From Mesostigma viride (Eukaryota > Streptophyta > Mesostigmatophyceae > Mesostigmatales > Mesostigmataceae), in contig RPFO01000015.1 of the NCBI GenBank assembly GCA_009746045.1, positions 2,140,998-2,204,997 on the forward strand: a DNA stretch of 64,000 nt, read 5' to 3'. How positions within the stretch are numbered: position 1 is the stretch's first letter; each line of letters starts with the position of its first letter. Shown here in pieces: positions 42,123-56,000 of the stretch. The position numbers were made by a program, and so were the translations under genes. Below the pieces are notes generated by a model, which was given only the letters and a program-made list of their open reading frames with translations, made no database searches and was not told where the DNA came from.

Positions 42123-44097
42123 GCTCCAAATCCCCACCCGATGCTTGCGCCTCATCATCAGCAGCTTTTTGCAGTAAGTCCTTGTAAATCGGCTTCGGTT
42201 TCTCAGCCTCCAGATTCTTAGGGTCGAGGGCACGTTAACAGCACGCTATTGACCGAGTACAGCGGGGTTGTGCCGAACATCTCGAGTGCATCCCCTGGGT
42301 GCCGGCCACTGCCCTTTCTCTACTCACATGCGCCACCAAGCCCCATGGCACGGTGTTAAAATCTCCAGCAAAAATACAGGAATCTAGAAAATAAGGTAGT
42401 AAGCTCTCTAATAATTACCCGGGTTACTTCTTGCTAGTTTCGTGGGTTGAAATTAGTTACAACAACAAGACATTTTGGATGGCCGACCGCAGGCACCCCC
42501 GCACACTTATGCATCACCACATGCCCTACAACGAGAAGAACACCGCCTGAACATGATAAGCGGGTTACGATCACCAAAGCGGAAAGGAATCATTAACTAG
42601 TTTGATCACATTGCAGTGACACTAGTAGGCGCAGGGGCTGTAATAACTTCGGCTCATATATAATGGGAACATCAGGAACGGGCCGATAAGGCTGCGTCTT
42701 CCCAACGCACATGCTATGCCGGGCGAGGAATGTGATGACGAGTACGGGCTGGCAAGTGGGGTTGTTCAGCAATTGGCGAAACAAGTATTCATGTTATTAT
42801 GCGCGCGCCACTTGAACAGGAACCCAAATGAGGGTTTTATGGGCGCAACGCCTCACCTAAGGCAAACATCCAAACGATGCCGTTGACCAACCGCTAGGGA
42901 AATCGCGAGAAGGGCCACCAGCACACCCTGCCTACTGCTGTTCAAGTAGCAAATTAAATGCTGCCGAGACGGGCCGGCGCGGCCATGAAATCTGCGAATC
43001 ATGAGCTCGTTGTTGCAGTGGATGTCAACAGCCGGCTCCCCCCCGCTTCGAGCACGAAAGGCGAACAAGAATTTGAAAGCAAAAGAAAGATGACGGTCGC
43101 ACATAGCAAACCTACCCGCCCCTGCGCAGCTTACAAGATTAATTCCAGGAACTGATCTTAATTAATTTCAACATATTTCGCCTTTTAATTAATTTCGTCG
43201 TGCCGATTCAGATGTTGCACACACCGGTAAACCAGTCATCTAGTTACAAGAAGCGTGAAGAGGAATAAATGTAGAGGGTGCCACGAACTTGAGTGCCAGC
43301 GAGCTCGAGTCTGGCGAGTAGCATCACAATTCAACGATGTCCTCGACGACCATGGTCGTGACTCGTGACTCGTCGCTCCAACTTGTGAAATTTGTGATCT
43401 AGGTAAACCTGTCACAGCTGTTTTTAATTTACGCGCCAAAGCTCGCGCCAAACATGGACACAGGCGCGCGATGCTCCTCGTCGGCGCAGCGCTTTGGGTG
43501 CTGAAACTGCAAGTGCGGTAGTGCGCCGGACCTCCGCACACGCCCCGCACAAGAGTTTTCTTCATCCTGGCCCGAATAGGAGCTTCCCTACTGATAGACT
43601 CAAATATTGAGTCCATTGATAGAGCCCATAGATTAGTAGCTACTACCGAAGACCAACCTGGAGAATGGTCCGGGCGCGGCGCGGCCGGGCAGTGCAGCGC
43701 GCCCTCACCTCTAGAGGAGTTCCTCACCCAGGGGTTCCGGCGTTGGCTTGTCCTGTACGCGTGGCGGTGGGGCTGGTGCCGCATGTCACGGGGCCAGGTC
43801 CGGGGGTGCATCCATAGCCCGAGGAAAAACTCGCCCGTTTCGAATGATGGCCTGAGATCTTTTCACCCCTTCCGGTTTCTAGCTCGAGGTTTCTTTTTTG
43901 GGCGCTGATGAGTACTTGCGTGGCAGCTTTAAGTTGCTGTATGACAATGGGCAGGCTAAGGATGATTTGAAAGTTTGAAATTTCGGACCTCGACGGTGAG
44001 GACGTGAAGTGAGTTGTAGCGTTAACCTATTTCCCTTAGGCGGTGTGTATTCTCGAGAAAAAGGAAAGTCTTATTTCCGGCTGACGCTGCCGACAGA
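42123..44097. other. Upstream flank of CNOT1, no other gene recognised
   Basis: ORFs up to 191 codons (43236-43811, minus) show no recognisable domain. The last ~250 bases before the CNOT1 ATG should hold its promoter and 5'UTR, but I see no TATA box or other clear site. Confidence 0.5.
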
Positions 44098-47000
44098 ATG
44101 GTGTCTTTCGAGTCCGCTTTTTCGTGCCAAGTGTCCATTCTTGTTGGAAGTTTGAACAAGAAGAACTATAAACTCCTTGTCTCCGAGGCGTCGCAGGTTT
44201 GTGTGCCGATGCTGTTGGCGTGCGTCGCTGCTCGCCTTCAATTTTCGTCCTTGGAACTCAAATGATCAGGGGGCAAGACAGCTGATGCGCATCGCGTTGT
44301 TGGTTGCCCTTCTGATCTGCTTGCGTGCTGTAAACAGCTTGTTGACCAGTATGGATCAGACTGCCACTTGCTGCTGCTGCGATCGCTGCTGGAGAGCGTG
44401 GACTTCAAGGAGGGGGGAAACCACGCGCTCAAGCTACAGCTGTTGGCGGTGGCTGTGGAAAAGATGTTGGAGCAGGGGGTGCCTGGGACGTTTGTGTCGG
44501 TGTTCTGCCGGGCCTTGCTGGATGCGCAGTCCCCGCGCACGGACCTGCTAAGCGACTTGTCCAAGGCGGCCAAGCTGCCGTTGTGGTGCGAGGTGGAGCT
44601 GGCGTTGTCCCTGGCAGAGTGCAGGATTGCTGAGTGGCAGACCGAAGGTGAGGACCTAGTCAAGGAAGTCCAGTCGTAGACGCATTAAAAGGCTGGTATT
44701 GTCTCACGTACCACTGTGTGTATGCACATATGTATACAACGGACTCAAGTATTCTTTCTGTATGCATGCTGTGTCTTCAAGAGTTGATTAACTGATCAAA
44801 GCTTTTCTCTCTTGATATGCCGGATGGCTGCACGACATTGGTGGCCATTCCGCAGCCACTCGCTTCCTCAAAGCAAAGCTGGAGGAGGTGGCCAACAATC
44901 CCGCCGACCTGTCCCACGCAACGCTGCACCGGCTGCTGTGCTTGCTGCACCCCGGTGTTGTCCCTTCCAAGCACCTGCCCAAGATGATGGCGGCCCTGTG
45001 CGAGGACCGGCCGCCCGTGGTGGTGCTCCCGCTCATGCATGAGGCGCTGACCGACGTGCTGTCCACCAAGTAAGATTTGGCCATCGCTGTTGCCTGCCCT
45101 GATGCCTGTCTTTATACCAGTTCTCTCGCCCGTTTTCCTGCCCGTTTTCGTGCCGGTTTTCGTGCCCGTTTTTGTGCCCGTTTTCCTGCCTGCTTGATGC
45201 GCAAGAGATGTGCCCCCGTGTGGCCAGTGCCCTGGCTATTTCCAGGAGTTTCTCTTCTGCCCGTTGCCTCACGTTTGTGTTCTGCTCTGTGTATCTCTGC
45301 CCTTTGTACCCTGACATGTGATCCACCTGGCGTTTTTTTACGTGCGACCGTGTTTCTAGGACCAGGCCTGGCGTGCCTCGCTTTCGCCTTTAAGACTAAA
45401 CATGGCTCGCTCTCCTGTCTAGGCGCGATGCGTGGCCGCTGCGTGGATGTATGCCTGACCCTCGCTCTCCTGTCAAGGCACGATGCTTGGCCGCTGCGTG
45501 GATGTATGCCTGACCCTCGCTCTCCTGTCAAGGCACAATGCGTGGCCGCTGCGTGGATGTATGCCTGACCCTCGCTCTCCTGTCTAGGCACGATGCGTGG
45601 CCGCTGCGTGGATGTATGCCTGACCCTCGCTCTCCTGTCAAGGCACGATGCGTGGCCGCTGCGTGGATGTATGCCTGACCCTCGCTCTCCTGTCTAGGCA
45701 CGATGCGTGGCCGCTGCGTGGATGTATGCCTGACCCTCGCTCTCCTGTCAAGGCACGATGCGTGGCCGCTGCGTGGATGTATGCCTGACCCTCGCGCTCG
45801 TGTCTAGGCACGATGCTTGGCCGCTGCGTGGATGTATGCCTGACCCTCGCTCTCCTGTCAAGGCACAATGCGTGGCCGCTGCGTGGATGTATGCCTGACC
45901 CTCGCTCTCCTGTCTAGGCACGATGCGTGGCCGCTGCGTGGATGTATGCCTGACCCTCGCTCTCCTGTCAAGGCACGATGCGTGGCCGCTGCGTGGATGT
46001 ATGCCTGACCCTCGCTCTCCTGTCTAGGCACGATGCGTGGCCGCTGCGTGGATGTATGCCTGACCCTCGCTCTCCTGTCAAGGCACGATGCGTGGCCGCT
46101 GCGTGGATGTATGCCTGACCCTCGCGCTCGTGTCTAGGCACGATGCTTGGCCGCTGCGTGGATGTATGCCTGACCCTCGCTCTCCTGTCAAGGCACGATG
46201 CGTGGCCGCTGCGTGGATGTATGCCTGACCCTCGCGCGCTTCTTTTCTCCGTGCCCGGCATGCTTTCTCCTCTTCCCCCCCCCCCCCTCCCCCTCTTGTC
46301 CGTGCCTGCGCTCCCAGGGGCCTCCTGGACGACCTGTACAGTGCCGCCAGCTTTGGCCTCGAGGCGGGTGCTGACGATGTGGCCGGGATGGTGGTGCTGG
46401 CGGGCGCGCGCGGCCACCCGCTGATGCCGCACCTGCTGACGTCGGCCCCCCTGGCGCAGGTGGTGGAGGAGCTCGGCTACGGCTGCACGAGCAGCCGCGA
46501 GGTGTTCCGCCAGCTGGTGCTCGTGCTGGGGCCAACGCAGGCTGTGCTCACCCACGCGTCGGTGGCGGCGCTGCTGGCCATGTGTGCGCGCACGGGGCAG
46601 GGGCACGACGACGGCAGCGGGGCGCTCGGCACGCTGTGCACCACGCTGGGGATTGTGGGGGGCTCGGGTGTTGGGGCGGCCGCGCTGCCCTTGGCCACCC
46701 CTGTGGATGGCACTGCGGGCCTCGAGGTCGGCGCGGGCGTTGCCAGCTGGGACATTGACGTCGTGCTGGCGGTGGTGCAGGAGCTGGCGCCCTGGCTGCG
46801 CTGGCGCGAGGTGTTCAGCGCGAGCCACCTGGACCATGACGAGTTCTTTGTCCCGGACGCGGCCGCGTTCCGCTCGCTGGTGGCCGTGCACCAGGCCGCA
46901 TGCCAGGTGGGCGTTGTGACACCCGGCTTTGATGGTGGCTGCGTGATGGTGGCTGCGTGATGGTGGCTGCGTGACGGTGGCTGCGTGACGGTGGCTGCGT

Positions 47001-50000
47001 GACGGTGGCTGCGTGGTGGTGGCTGCGTGATGGTGGCATGGATGAGCGAGAAGGATGGCTCCCTGGCTGTAGATCGCGTTGTTGGCACGGGACGGGCCAT
47101 GCTTATGATCGTCGATGGGGTGGTGTGAGTACCAAGTTGATGGGTGGTGTGAGTACCAAGCACTAGGTAGGAACGTAGGTGGTTTCCCCTGGCATCTGGT
47201 GCGGTCGGCTTCTGCTTGCTGGGCCCTGCGCTCACCCAGCCAACAACGGGCGTGCAAGGGAACACAGGGCTCGGTAGGTCAAACAAGGTCATGCTGTCAT
47301 TTCTTGCTATACAATACCGCGTTCCTGTTATGATATACGGTGTGATATATCATATATGTATACAATACCACGTCCCTGGTATCACAGGTTGCTTCCACCG
47401 CTGAGAAACCCACGGCTCTGCTCATGTGCCTATGCGCTGGTTGCGGGCCTCCCCCCCCCCCCCCCCCCCCTTGCATCACCGCCCCTCCCCCCCCCTCCCC
47501 CCCATTACCACCCCAGGAGGCGTTCCCCATGTCTGCCCTGCTGGGCCACGTGTGGCGCAACGCAGCGGGACAGCTGTCCTTCCTTCAGCACGCGGTGGCC
47601 GCACCGCCCGACCGCTTCCCTGCGGCATGGCCTGACCCAATGGTGCGTGTGGTGCCCCATCATGTGTGCATGGGTTGGCTATCGCATGGGCATGGGGTGG
47701 CGCAACCTGGTGGTGCGTGTGCAACTAGCTGACATGCCCAAGACATGTGCTGCGGTGGCTGTGGAGGATGGCTCGGGTGGTGGCAGTGGGAGACGGACGA
47801 TGGTGGGGGTGATGGCGGTGGGAGATGGTTGATGGCTCGGGTGATGGCGGTGGGAGATGGTTGATGGCTCGGGTGATGACGGTGGGAGATGGTTGATGGC
47901 TCGGGTGATGGCGGTGGGAGATGGTTGATGGCTCGGGTGATGGCGGTGGGAGATGGTTGATGGCTCGGGTGATGGCGGTGGGAGATGGTTGATGGCTCGG
48001 GTGATGGCGGTGGGAGATGGTTGATGGCTCGGGTGATGGCGGTGGGAGATGGTTGATGGCTCGGGTGATGGCGGTGGGAGATGGTTGATGGCTCGGGTGA
48101 TGGCGGTGGGAGATGGTTGATGGCTCGGGTGATGGCGGTGGGAGATGGTTGATGGCTCGGGTGATGGCGGTGGGAGATGGTTGATGGCTCGGGTGATGGC
48201 GGTGAAAGATGGTTGATGGCTCGGGTGATGGCGGTGAAAGATGGTTGATGGCTCGGGTGATGGCGGTGAAAGATGGTTGATGGCTCGGGTGATGGCGGTG
48301 AAAGATGGTTGATGGCTCGGGTGATGGCGGTGGGAGATGGTTGATGGCTCGGGTGATGGCGGTGGGAGATGGTTGATGGCTCGGGTGATGGCGGTGGGAG
48401 ACGAACAATGGTGGGGGTGATGGCGGTGGGAGATGGTTGATGGCTCGGGTGATGGCGGTGGGAGACGAACGATGGTGGGGGTGATGGCGGTGGGAGATGG
48501 TTGATGGCTCGGGTGATGGCGGTGGGAGATGGTTGATGGCTCGGGTGATGGCGGTGGGAGATGGTTGATGGCTCGGGTGATGGCGGTGGGGGATGGTTGA
48601 TGGCTCGGGTGATGGCGGTGGGAGATGGTTGATGGCTCGGGTGATGGCGGTGGGAGATGGTTGATGGCTCGGGTGATGGCGGTGGGAGATGGGATGAGAG
48701 GCACCCGGCGTCATGGTAGCGCAGGCGTTCATGGGTACTGGCCCTCCCTTGGTACCTCTCTTGGAGAGCAGAGGAAGCATGCGTAGCGGAAGTAGTGCCG
48801 TCGGAAGCGTTGGTACGCAGAAGAGGGACATGTGTGTCAGGTGGTAGTTTTGGAAGCAGCCTCACACCATATGTGGAGATCTGCATGGCCTAGTCGCTGT
48901 CAGTTGGTCCGAACCTGGCCTTTTTTTTCCAGCAGGCATGCTCTATCTGTTCCTCATGATCTCCCCTCGGTTCTTCCCCTTGCTTCTCGCATGCTCTATC
49001 TGTTCCTCATGATCTCCCCTCGGTTCTTTCCCTTGCTGCTCACCCTGCCTGCCCTGGTAACCCCCGCCACGCAGGCACCGCTGGAGGACGTCACGGGCGG
49101 CGCACGCCCCCCCTCCCCCCCCTGCTGGCTGTCCCTGGGCCTCATGGAGACGCTGGCCATGCTTGCGGAGGCGGGCCATGGGGCGGGCGTGCGGTCGATG
49201 CTTGAGTACCCCCTGCGCCACCACCCAGAGGCCCTGCTGCTTGCCTGTGCGCACACAAAGGTGGGTGGTCGCTGCTGCTGCTTAGTCATTGCTAAGCATT
49301 TATCATGGTTGCTACTGTCCCTTACCGTTGGTGTCACAGGTGTTCCAGTCATGGCTTGTTTATCATATCGTCCCGTACAGTTAACATTACAGTTCAAGTC
49401 ATCAGTTGTTTACTGTCGTTGCTATTGTCCCTGAGATGTTCAGGCATTAATATGGAAAGTTTTGCTGTGCCCTTACGTCCATGCACATGGGTTCCATGAC
49501 CGCGTGGCCACCCCCCCCCTTGGCGGGCCCTGCACCGCCCGTTCCTCCACCTCCATACGTGTCTTCATGTGTGCATGCAGACCAACTGGGCGTTCATGCA
49601 GGCGGAGGTCACCTCGCTGCTTGCGCCGTACATGGCATCCAGCCACCCGGCGGTGCCCGCGCTGCTGGCGCGCCTGTGGTCCCACCTGCCCCACCAGCGG
49701 CTGGTCGTGCACGCGATGGCAGAGTGCTACGTGATGGAGCCTGCCACGGTGCCGCGGCTGCTGGAGCTGGCCGCTGAGCTGAGGGTACGCATGCGCTGCT
49801 CCTATCCCTGTCCCTCCCCTTCTTCTCCAGTCCTCTTCCCTCCCTGTTCCTGCCACTGCGCCGCGACTGCTGGATTAACAAGTGGTGTCCGTTTCCCGCG
49901 CCATGCTATGGTACAGCGTGCATAGTCCTGAGTCATGCTCCCCGCTGCTAGCCTTCCCCCTCTGTGCCCCCCCGTCAGTCCCTGGGTTGCACCCAGTTGG

Positions 50001-53000
50001 CTCATGTTGATTTTTTCCCCACCTTCATTTTTTTTCCACAGTCATTTCTTCCCTTTTCCGGCACACCTGCTTGCTACCACATGCACTGCCTGCGTGTGCG
50101 TTTCCTGTCCCTTCATTCTGTTTGTGTGTTCGGCATGTACCCTCCTTCCCCTCCTTCCCCTCCTTCCCCTCCTTCCCCTCCTTCCCCTCCTTCCCCTCCT
50201 TCCCCTCCTTCCCCTCCTTCCCCTCCTTCCCTCCTTCCCCTCCTTCCCCTCCTTCCCCTCCTTCCCCTCCTTCCCCTCCTTCCCCTCCTTCCCCTCCTTC
50301 CCCTCCTTCCCCTCCTTCCCCTCCTTCCCCTCCTTCCCCTCCTTCCCCTCCTTCCCCTCCTTCCCCTCCTTCCCCTCCTTCCCCTCTTTCCCCTCCTTCC
50401 CCTCCTTCCCCTCCTTCCCCTCCTTCCCCTCCTTCCCCTCCTTCCCCTCCTTCCCCTCCTTCCCCTCCTTCCCCTCCTTCCCCTCCTTCCCCTCCTTCCC
50501 CTCCTTCCCCTCCTTCCCCTCCTTCCCCTCCTTCCCCTCCTTCCCCTCCTTCCCCTCCTTCCCCTCCTTCCCCTCCTTCCCCTCCTTCCCCTCCTTCCCC
50601 TCCTTCCCTCCTTCCCCTCCTTCCCCTCCTTCCCCTCCTTCCCCTCCTTCCCCTCCTTCCCCTCCTTCCCCTCCTTCCCCTCCTTCCCCTCCTTCCCCTC
50701 CTTCCCCTCCTTCCCCTTTTGTGTTCTTTCCCTCCCCCCCTTTTCTTCTGCCTCCGCAGGCGTTGCCTGTTCTGCTGGACGCCGCCCCCCTGCCGCTGGC
50801 GATCGACCTGGCCTCCCATGGTGCTCGCCGCGACCTGCTGCCCTTCCCCCTGGACAAGTGGCTGGCGGACAAGGTGGCGGTGCTGCGCGGCCGGTTCGTG
50901 TCCGCCTGCCTCTCCTACCTTCGCGACCGCCTGCTGGACCGCGGCGCACTGGCGGAGGCGGGGCAGGCGCTGCCGCTGGGCAACGCCGGGGCGGGCGGCA
51001 AGCAGGGCGGCGCCGCGCTGCTGGAGATCACTGCCACCTTTCTCAAGGTGATCGCCGCGTGCCGCGCGTTATGTAAACATGGTGCCGGGTGGGTGGGGTG
51101 GGGGGTGCAGCCTCGGTTTGTGTGACTGGTTTGGTTTTGCGGGGTTGGCTGGGTTGGGGGGGTTGATTTAGCGCGCGACGTAGGGCGGGAGTGTTTTTTT
51201 TCTTGGCACAATTTTTTTTTTTTTTCGGGGCTTGGGGGGGGTATGCCTAGGGTGCTGGGGGGTAAGTGCCTCCCATGTTGTGTGCTCAGGCTGTGCTACC
51301 CTCAACCCTAAACAGGTGCATGGTGGTTGTGTCCGGTGGCACGATGTGCCGGCCGTGTGCTGTGCTGTGACTGCACCATGTGACCTGTGATATCTGGTTG
51401 TGTGCAGTGGTTTTGCCGTGGTGCTGCGTTTGCAAGCAGAAGGTGCATGGGGTGAGGCATGCTCCAAAATGGACGGTTGCGTGGTCGTGCGGACTCTGCG
51501 TGTGCAGGTGCTGCTTGTTTAGCGGGGCAGAATTCTTCTTTTTTTTGGGGGGGGGGGGGAGGCATGTTCCTATCACGCGGCATGGCATGGAGGGTACAGG
51601 CATATCACACAACTCCATGGGCCCATTGGAGCGTTCCTCCTTGCTTCTTTCTTCCCTTGCTCCGCACAACGGTGGTTTTCCTGGCCCCGCAGTTGCTGCC
51701 CGCGGTCCCCCCTTTGTCTCTTGACACTGACCCTTACCCTTTCTCCGTTGCTGTTGTCTGTCGTGTGCCCGGCCCTCGTTTGCCTTGGCCCTCGTTTGCC
51801 TTGGCCCTGTCCCTCACAACCCCCAAATTTCCTTTTCCAGTTCCTGAACGCGCACGCGGGCCTGCTGTCGCCTGAGGTGCAGGAGGAGCTCAAGCGCGTG
51901 TACCTGGCGGTCGTGGCGGCCGCGCCCAAGCTGATGGGCGCGGGGTCGGAGCCCGCCCCCCCCGCGGAGGTGTTTGCGAGTGACATTGAGGAGGAAGCTA
52001 ACAGCTACTTCCAGAAGATCTACACGTCGCAGCAGAGCATCGAGGACGTGGTGGCGATGCTGCGCGGGTTCAAGTCGTCGCCGCACCAGCGCGAGCAGGA
52101 GATCTTTGCGTGCATGATCCACAACCTGTTTGACGAGTACCGCTTCTTCCCCAAGTACCCGGACAAGGAGCTGCGCATCACGGGCATCCTGTTCGGCCTC
52201 CTCATCCGCCACCAGCTGGTCTCCTCCATCACCCTGGGCATCGCGCTGCGCTACGTGCTGGACGCGCTGCGCAAGCCGCCCCCTTCGAAGATGTTCAAGT
52301 TTGGCCTCGTCGCGCTCGACCAGTTCCTGGGCCGGCTGCCCGAGTGGCCGCAGTACTGCGCGCACGTGCTGCAGATCCCGCATATGCGGCAGGCGCACCC
52401 GGACCTGATCAAGTTCGTCGAGCAGGCGCTGGCCCCCGACACGGACGGGATGCGGCAGCAGCAGCTGCTGCAGCAGCAGCAAGGTGCGGGCGGCCCTCCT
52501 GAGGACGGCGGTGGCGTGCCCCCGCCGGCGATGCTCCACCAGCAGCAGCAGCAGGAGGCGCTGCTGCGGGGCGGCGGCCACGAGAGGGAGCTGCGCGACC
52601 ACGAGTCGCAGTCACGGCTACTGGGCATGCCGCCGGATGGGTCCCAGCTGCCTCCGTCCTTGCGGAGGGAGGGGGAGGGGGGCGCGCCTGTGCTGAGGGG
52701 CCAGGAGGAGGGGCTGCTCCTGGGCAAAGGGGGCTTGCGCCCCGACCAATCGCGGTTGGAGGAGGTGGCGCATGCCTCGGGCGGGCAAGGTATGGCCCCA
52801 GAGACTGCCCAAACGGGGGCAGCCGGCCCCTCAGCGCCGGATCAGCCACCGGCGCCGGCGCAGCAAGCACCGTCCGCCGGGGAGGGGCCGCCATCGCAGG
52901 CTCAACCGCCGCCGCAACAATCACAGCAGCAGCAACAGCAAGCAGCGCCACCACAGACACCGGCGCAGCAGCGGCAGCAGCAGCAGCAGCAGCAACAACA

Positions 53001-56000
53001 ACAACAGGCTGCGATGGCGGCGGCAAAGGTGGCGGCGGTGCAGGATCAGGCCGCCGCGCAGCAACAGGCGGCCGCGGCGGCACCAACCAGCGGGGCAGGG
53101 GAGGGTGCGCAGGTGCCCCCGCAGCAACCACCGCCGCAGCCGCCGCCTCAGGCGGCGCAGCCTGGGACCCCCTGCAAGGGCGCGCCGCCGGTTGCAGGTG
53201 CCGGCTCCAACCCACCCAGTGTCCAGAGCAGCCCTGCACGCAAGGGGGGGGCGGCGGCCGTGGGTGTGACCGCCACCAGCGCGGCCGCGAGTGCCGGCGC
53301 GCCAACCGCAGCCCCGGGGATGCCCGTCCCTGCGGGCGCTGGAGGGGCGGGGGCAGGCGGGGCAGCGGCCAGTGGCGGAGGCCCCCCTCCCGGCGTCGCA
53401 GCGCCTTCCCCCACGCGCTCCCCAGTGCTCAACGCGCAGGCGCAGCGCGCAACGGCGGCACCAGCGACAGGTGGCGGCGCGGGCCCGTCGCCCTCGTCCT
53501 CGCTCAAGCTGGACGGGTCCCTGCGTGAGGGATCGGCCATGTCTTCGTTCGGGTCCCTGAACGTCGAGACGCTGACGGCGGCGGCGGCGGAGAGCGCGGA
53601 CATCAAGGTGCCGGGCGAGAGCATCAGCGACAAGGTGCACTTCATCATCAACAACATCAGCGTGGCCAACCTGGAGGCCAAGGCCAAGGACGTGGACACG
53701 CTGTGCAAGGGGTACGGCCCCTGGTTTGCGCAGTACATGGTGGTTAAGCGCGCGAGCATCGAGCCAAACTACCACGACATGTACGTGCAGCTGCTCGACA
53801 AGCTGCCCAGCATGTCGCCCGCCATCCTCGGGCAAGTGCTCAAGGCCACCTATGAGAACGTGCACGTGCTACTCAAGTCGGAGAAGATCAAGTCCTCCTC
53901 CTCGGAGCGGTCCCTGCTCAAGAACCTGGGCAGCTGGCTGGGCAAGCTGACCATCGCCCGCAACAAACCTGTGCTGGCCAATGACCTGGACCCAAAGGCG
54001 CTCATCCGCGAGGCGTTCCGCACGGGCCGCATGATCGCGGTCATCCCTTTTGTCTCCAAGGTGCTTGAGCCGTGTATGCGCTCCAAGGTGTTCCGCCCGC
54101 CCAACCCGTGGGTCATGGCCATCATGGCGCTGCTGGCCGAGGTGTACGGCCAGGCGGAGCTCAAGCTTAACCTCAAGTTTGAGGTGGAGGTGCTGTGCAA
54201 GCACCTGGGGCTTGACATCCACGAAATCAAGCCCAGCCGCTCCCTGGACGGTATCGTCAGGGAGACGGCCGGGAACCCGGACTTCTCCCAGAGCCGCGCG
54301 CCACAGCCGATGGTGTCCATGTCCCCCGTGCCGCCAGCTGGCGCCGCCACCACGGCTGCGTCGGGGCCCGCGGCGACGCCAGCTGGCGGGGCGGCGCCAT
54401 CAGGGCAGGACGCGGGCCGGCTGGGTGCTCCAGGGATGGACGCGGCGGCGGTGGGTGGGGAGCCATCCTCACAGGCGCTGGCGACGTCCATGGATGGGGG
54501 TATGGGCGGTGCTGCCCCCCCCCTGGGCACGTTTGTACCCACCGCGCAGCAGCAGCAGCAGATGGACATGGCGCAGCAGCCGCAGCAGATGGTGGGGGCG
54601 GGGGGGATGGGCGGTGCCCCAGGCCCGGGCGACGCAGGTGCGGGCGGTGGAATGGGCCCGCTCATGCCTGGCGGCATGGGGGGCGCTGGGCAGGGCCCCC
54701 CCCAGGGCGCGGGCCCCTTTGGCGGTGTCCCTGCGGGCGGGTCATTCCTGGAGCAGCAGCCGCTCATCCCCAACCTGCAGGCGTACATCACCATCTCCCC
54801 CACCCTGGGCGTGCTGGCGCAGCAGCTTAACCTCAAGCGCGTGGTCACCCTGGCGGTGGACCGCGCGATTCGGGAGATCATCTCCCCAGTGGCGGAGCGC
54901 TCGGTGACGATCGCCAGCATGACCACACGCGAGCTCATCCTCAAGGACTTTGCGGCGGAGCCCGACGAGACACGCATGCGCAGTGCGGCCAACCTGATGG
55001 TGTCCAGCCTCGCGGGGTCGCTAGCGCTCGTTACCTGCAAGGAGCCGCTGCGCGTGAGCATGATCAACCACCACAAGCAGCTGCTGGCGGGGGCCAACGT
55101 GGAGCCGTCGGTGCTGGAGCAGGTTATCAACGCGACCACGGGCGACAACCTGGACCTTGGCTGCGCGCTCATCGAGAAGGCGGCCACCGAGAAAGCCGTT
55201 CACGACATGGACGAGGTGCTCGCGCCCGCGTATGCCGCGCGACGCAAGCACCGCGAGGCCACGGGGCAGCCCTACTACGACGTCGCGCAGCTGTCCGCGT
55301 CACGGTACCCTGCGGCGCTGCCGGAGAGTTTGCGCCCCGCCCCCGGCCGCCTCACGGTGCAGCAGCTGCGGGTGTACGAGGACTTTGGGCGCATCCCCAG
55401 GCAGGCGCCGCCGCAGCCGCAGACGGGGCAGGGGCAGGAGGGGCGGCCGCCGCCCCCCGGCCAGCCCCCTCTCCCGATGGCCGCAGTGGCGGGCCTGCAG
55501 GCGCCCCCCTTGCCGCTGGCGCCACAGGGCGCGGGGCCGCTGCGTGGGGGGCCGCTCTCCGTGTCGCCCGCCCTCAAAATGGGGGGGGCGGCAGGGGGTG
55601 TGCCGGCTGCGGGCGGGCTGGGCCTGGGGTCCGTCGATGGCGGCGACGTCTTCCGTGGGGGAGGGCAGCCGCTGCCGCTGGGGTATGCGCCGCAGGGTGG
55701 GCAGCTGCAGCCTCCGCTGCCGTCATCGGGGGGGGGTGTACCGGGGGGTGAGCCGCTGCTGCCGTCGCTCGGTTCACAGGGGGTGGCTGGGGAGCCCTCA
55801 CAGGCGGGGCCCCCCTTGGGGGGTGGCGCGCCCCTGGCCGGCCCCAAGGTCCCCCTTGGCGCAGCAGGGGGGGCGCTTCGCGCGCTGGGCGGCATGTCGC
55901 GCGACGTGGCGGGCATGTCGCTGCTCCCTGAGGCGCCGACGCTGTCCACCGGCGACGCGCTGGAGCAGTTCCAGGCGCTGGTTAACAAGGTGTCGTTCCT

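Noticed and set aside
41294-42221. Long Gly/Arg/Glu and His-Ala/Pro-Thr ORFs
   Set aside because: Translations of (GGGA)n and (CCCACG)n microsatellites, with no unique sequence of protein character.
43236-43811. 191-codon minus-strand ORF upstream of CNOT1
   Set aside because: No domain or convincing codon pattern; the start is not an obvious ATG context and the composition is Arg/Ser-rich as expected for chance ORFs in GC-rich DNA.
44812-44855. Extending CNOT1 exon 3 leftwards in its open frame
   Set aside because: There is no acceptor AG upstream before an in-frame TGA near 44813; CCGCAG at 44850-44855 gives the right phase (1 + 2 bases) and a sensible alignment.
45415-46232. Regular repeats as a CRISPR array
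   Set aside because: The units are contiguous 55-bp near-identical copies with no variable spacers, inside an intron of a eukaryotic gene.
47660-48886. Minus-strand His/Pro/Ser ORFs of 340-408 codons
   Set aside because: Artefact of the 32-bp minisatellite in CNOT1 intron 5; all three frames are open.
49935-51125. ORFs of 260-396 codons on both strands rich in Pro/Ser/Leu or Glu/Gly/Lys
   Set aside because: They read through the 9-bp repeat of intron 7; only the exon 8 part (50760-51047) is real coding sequence.
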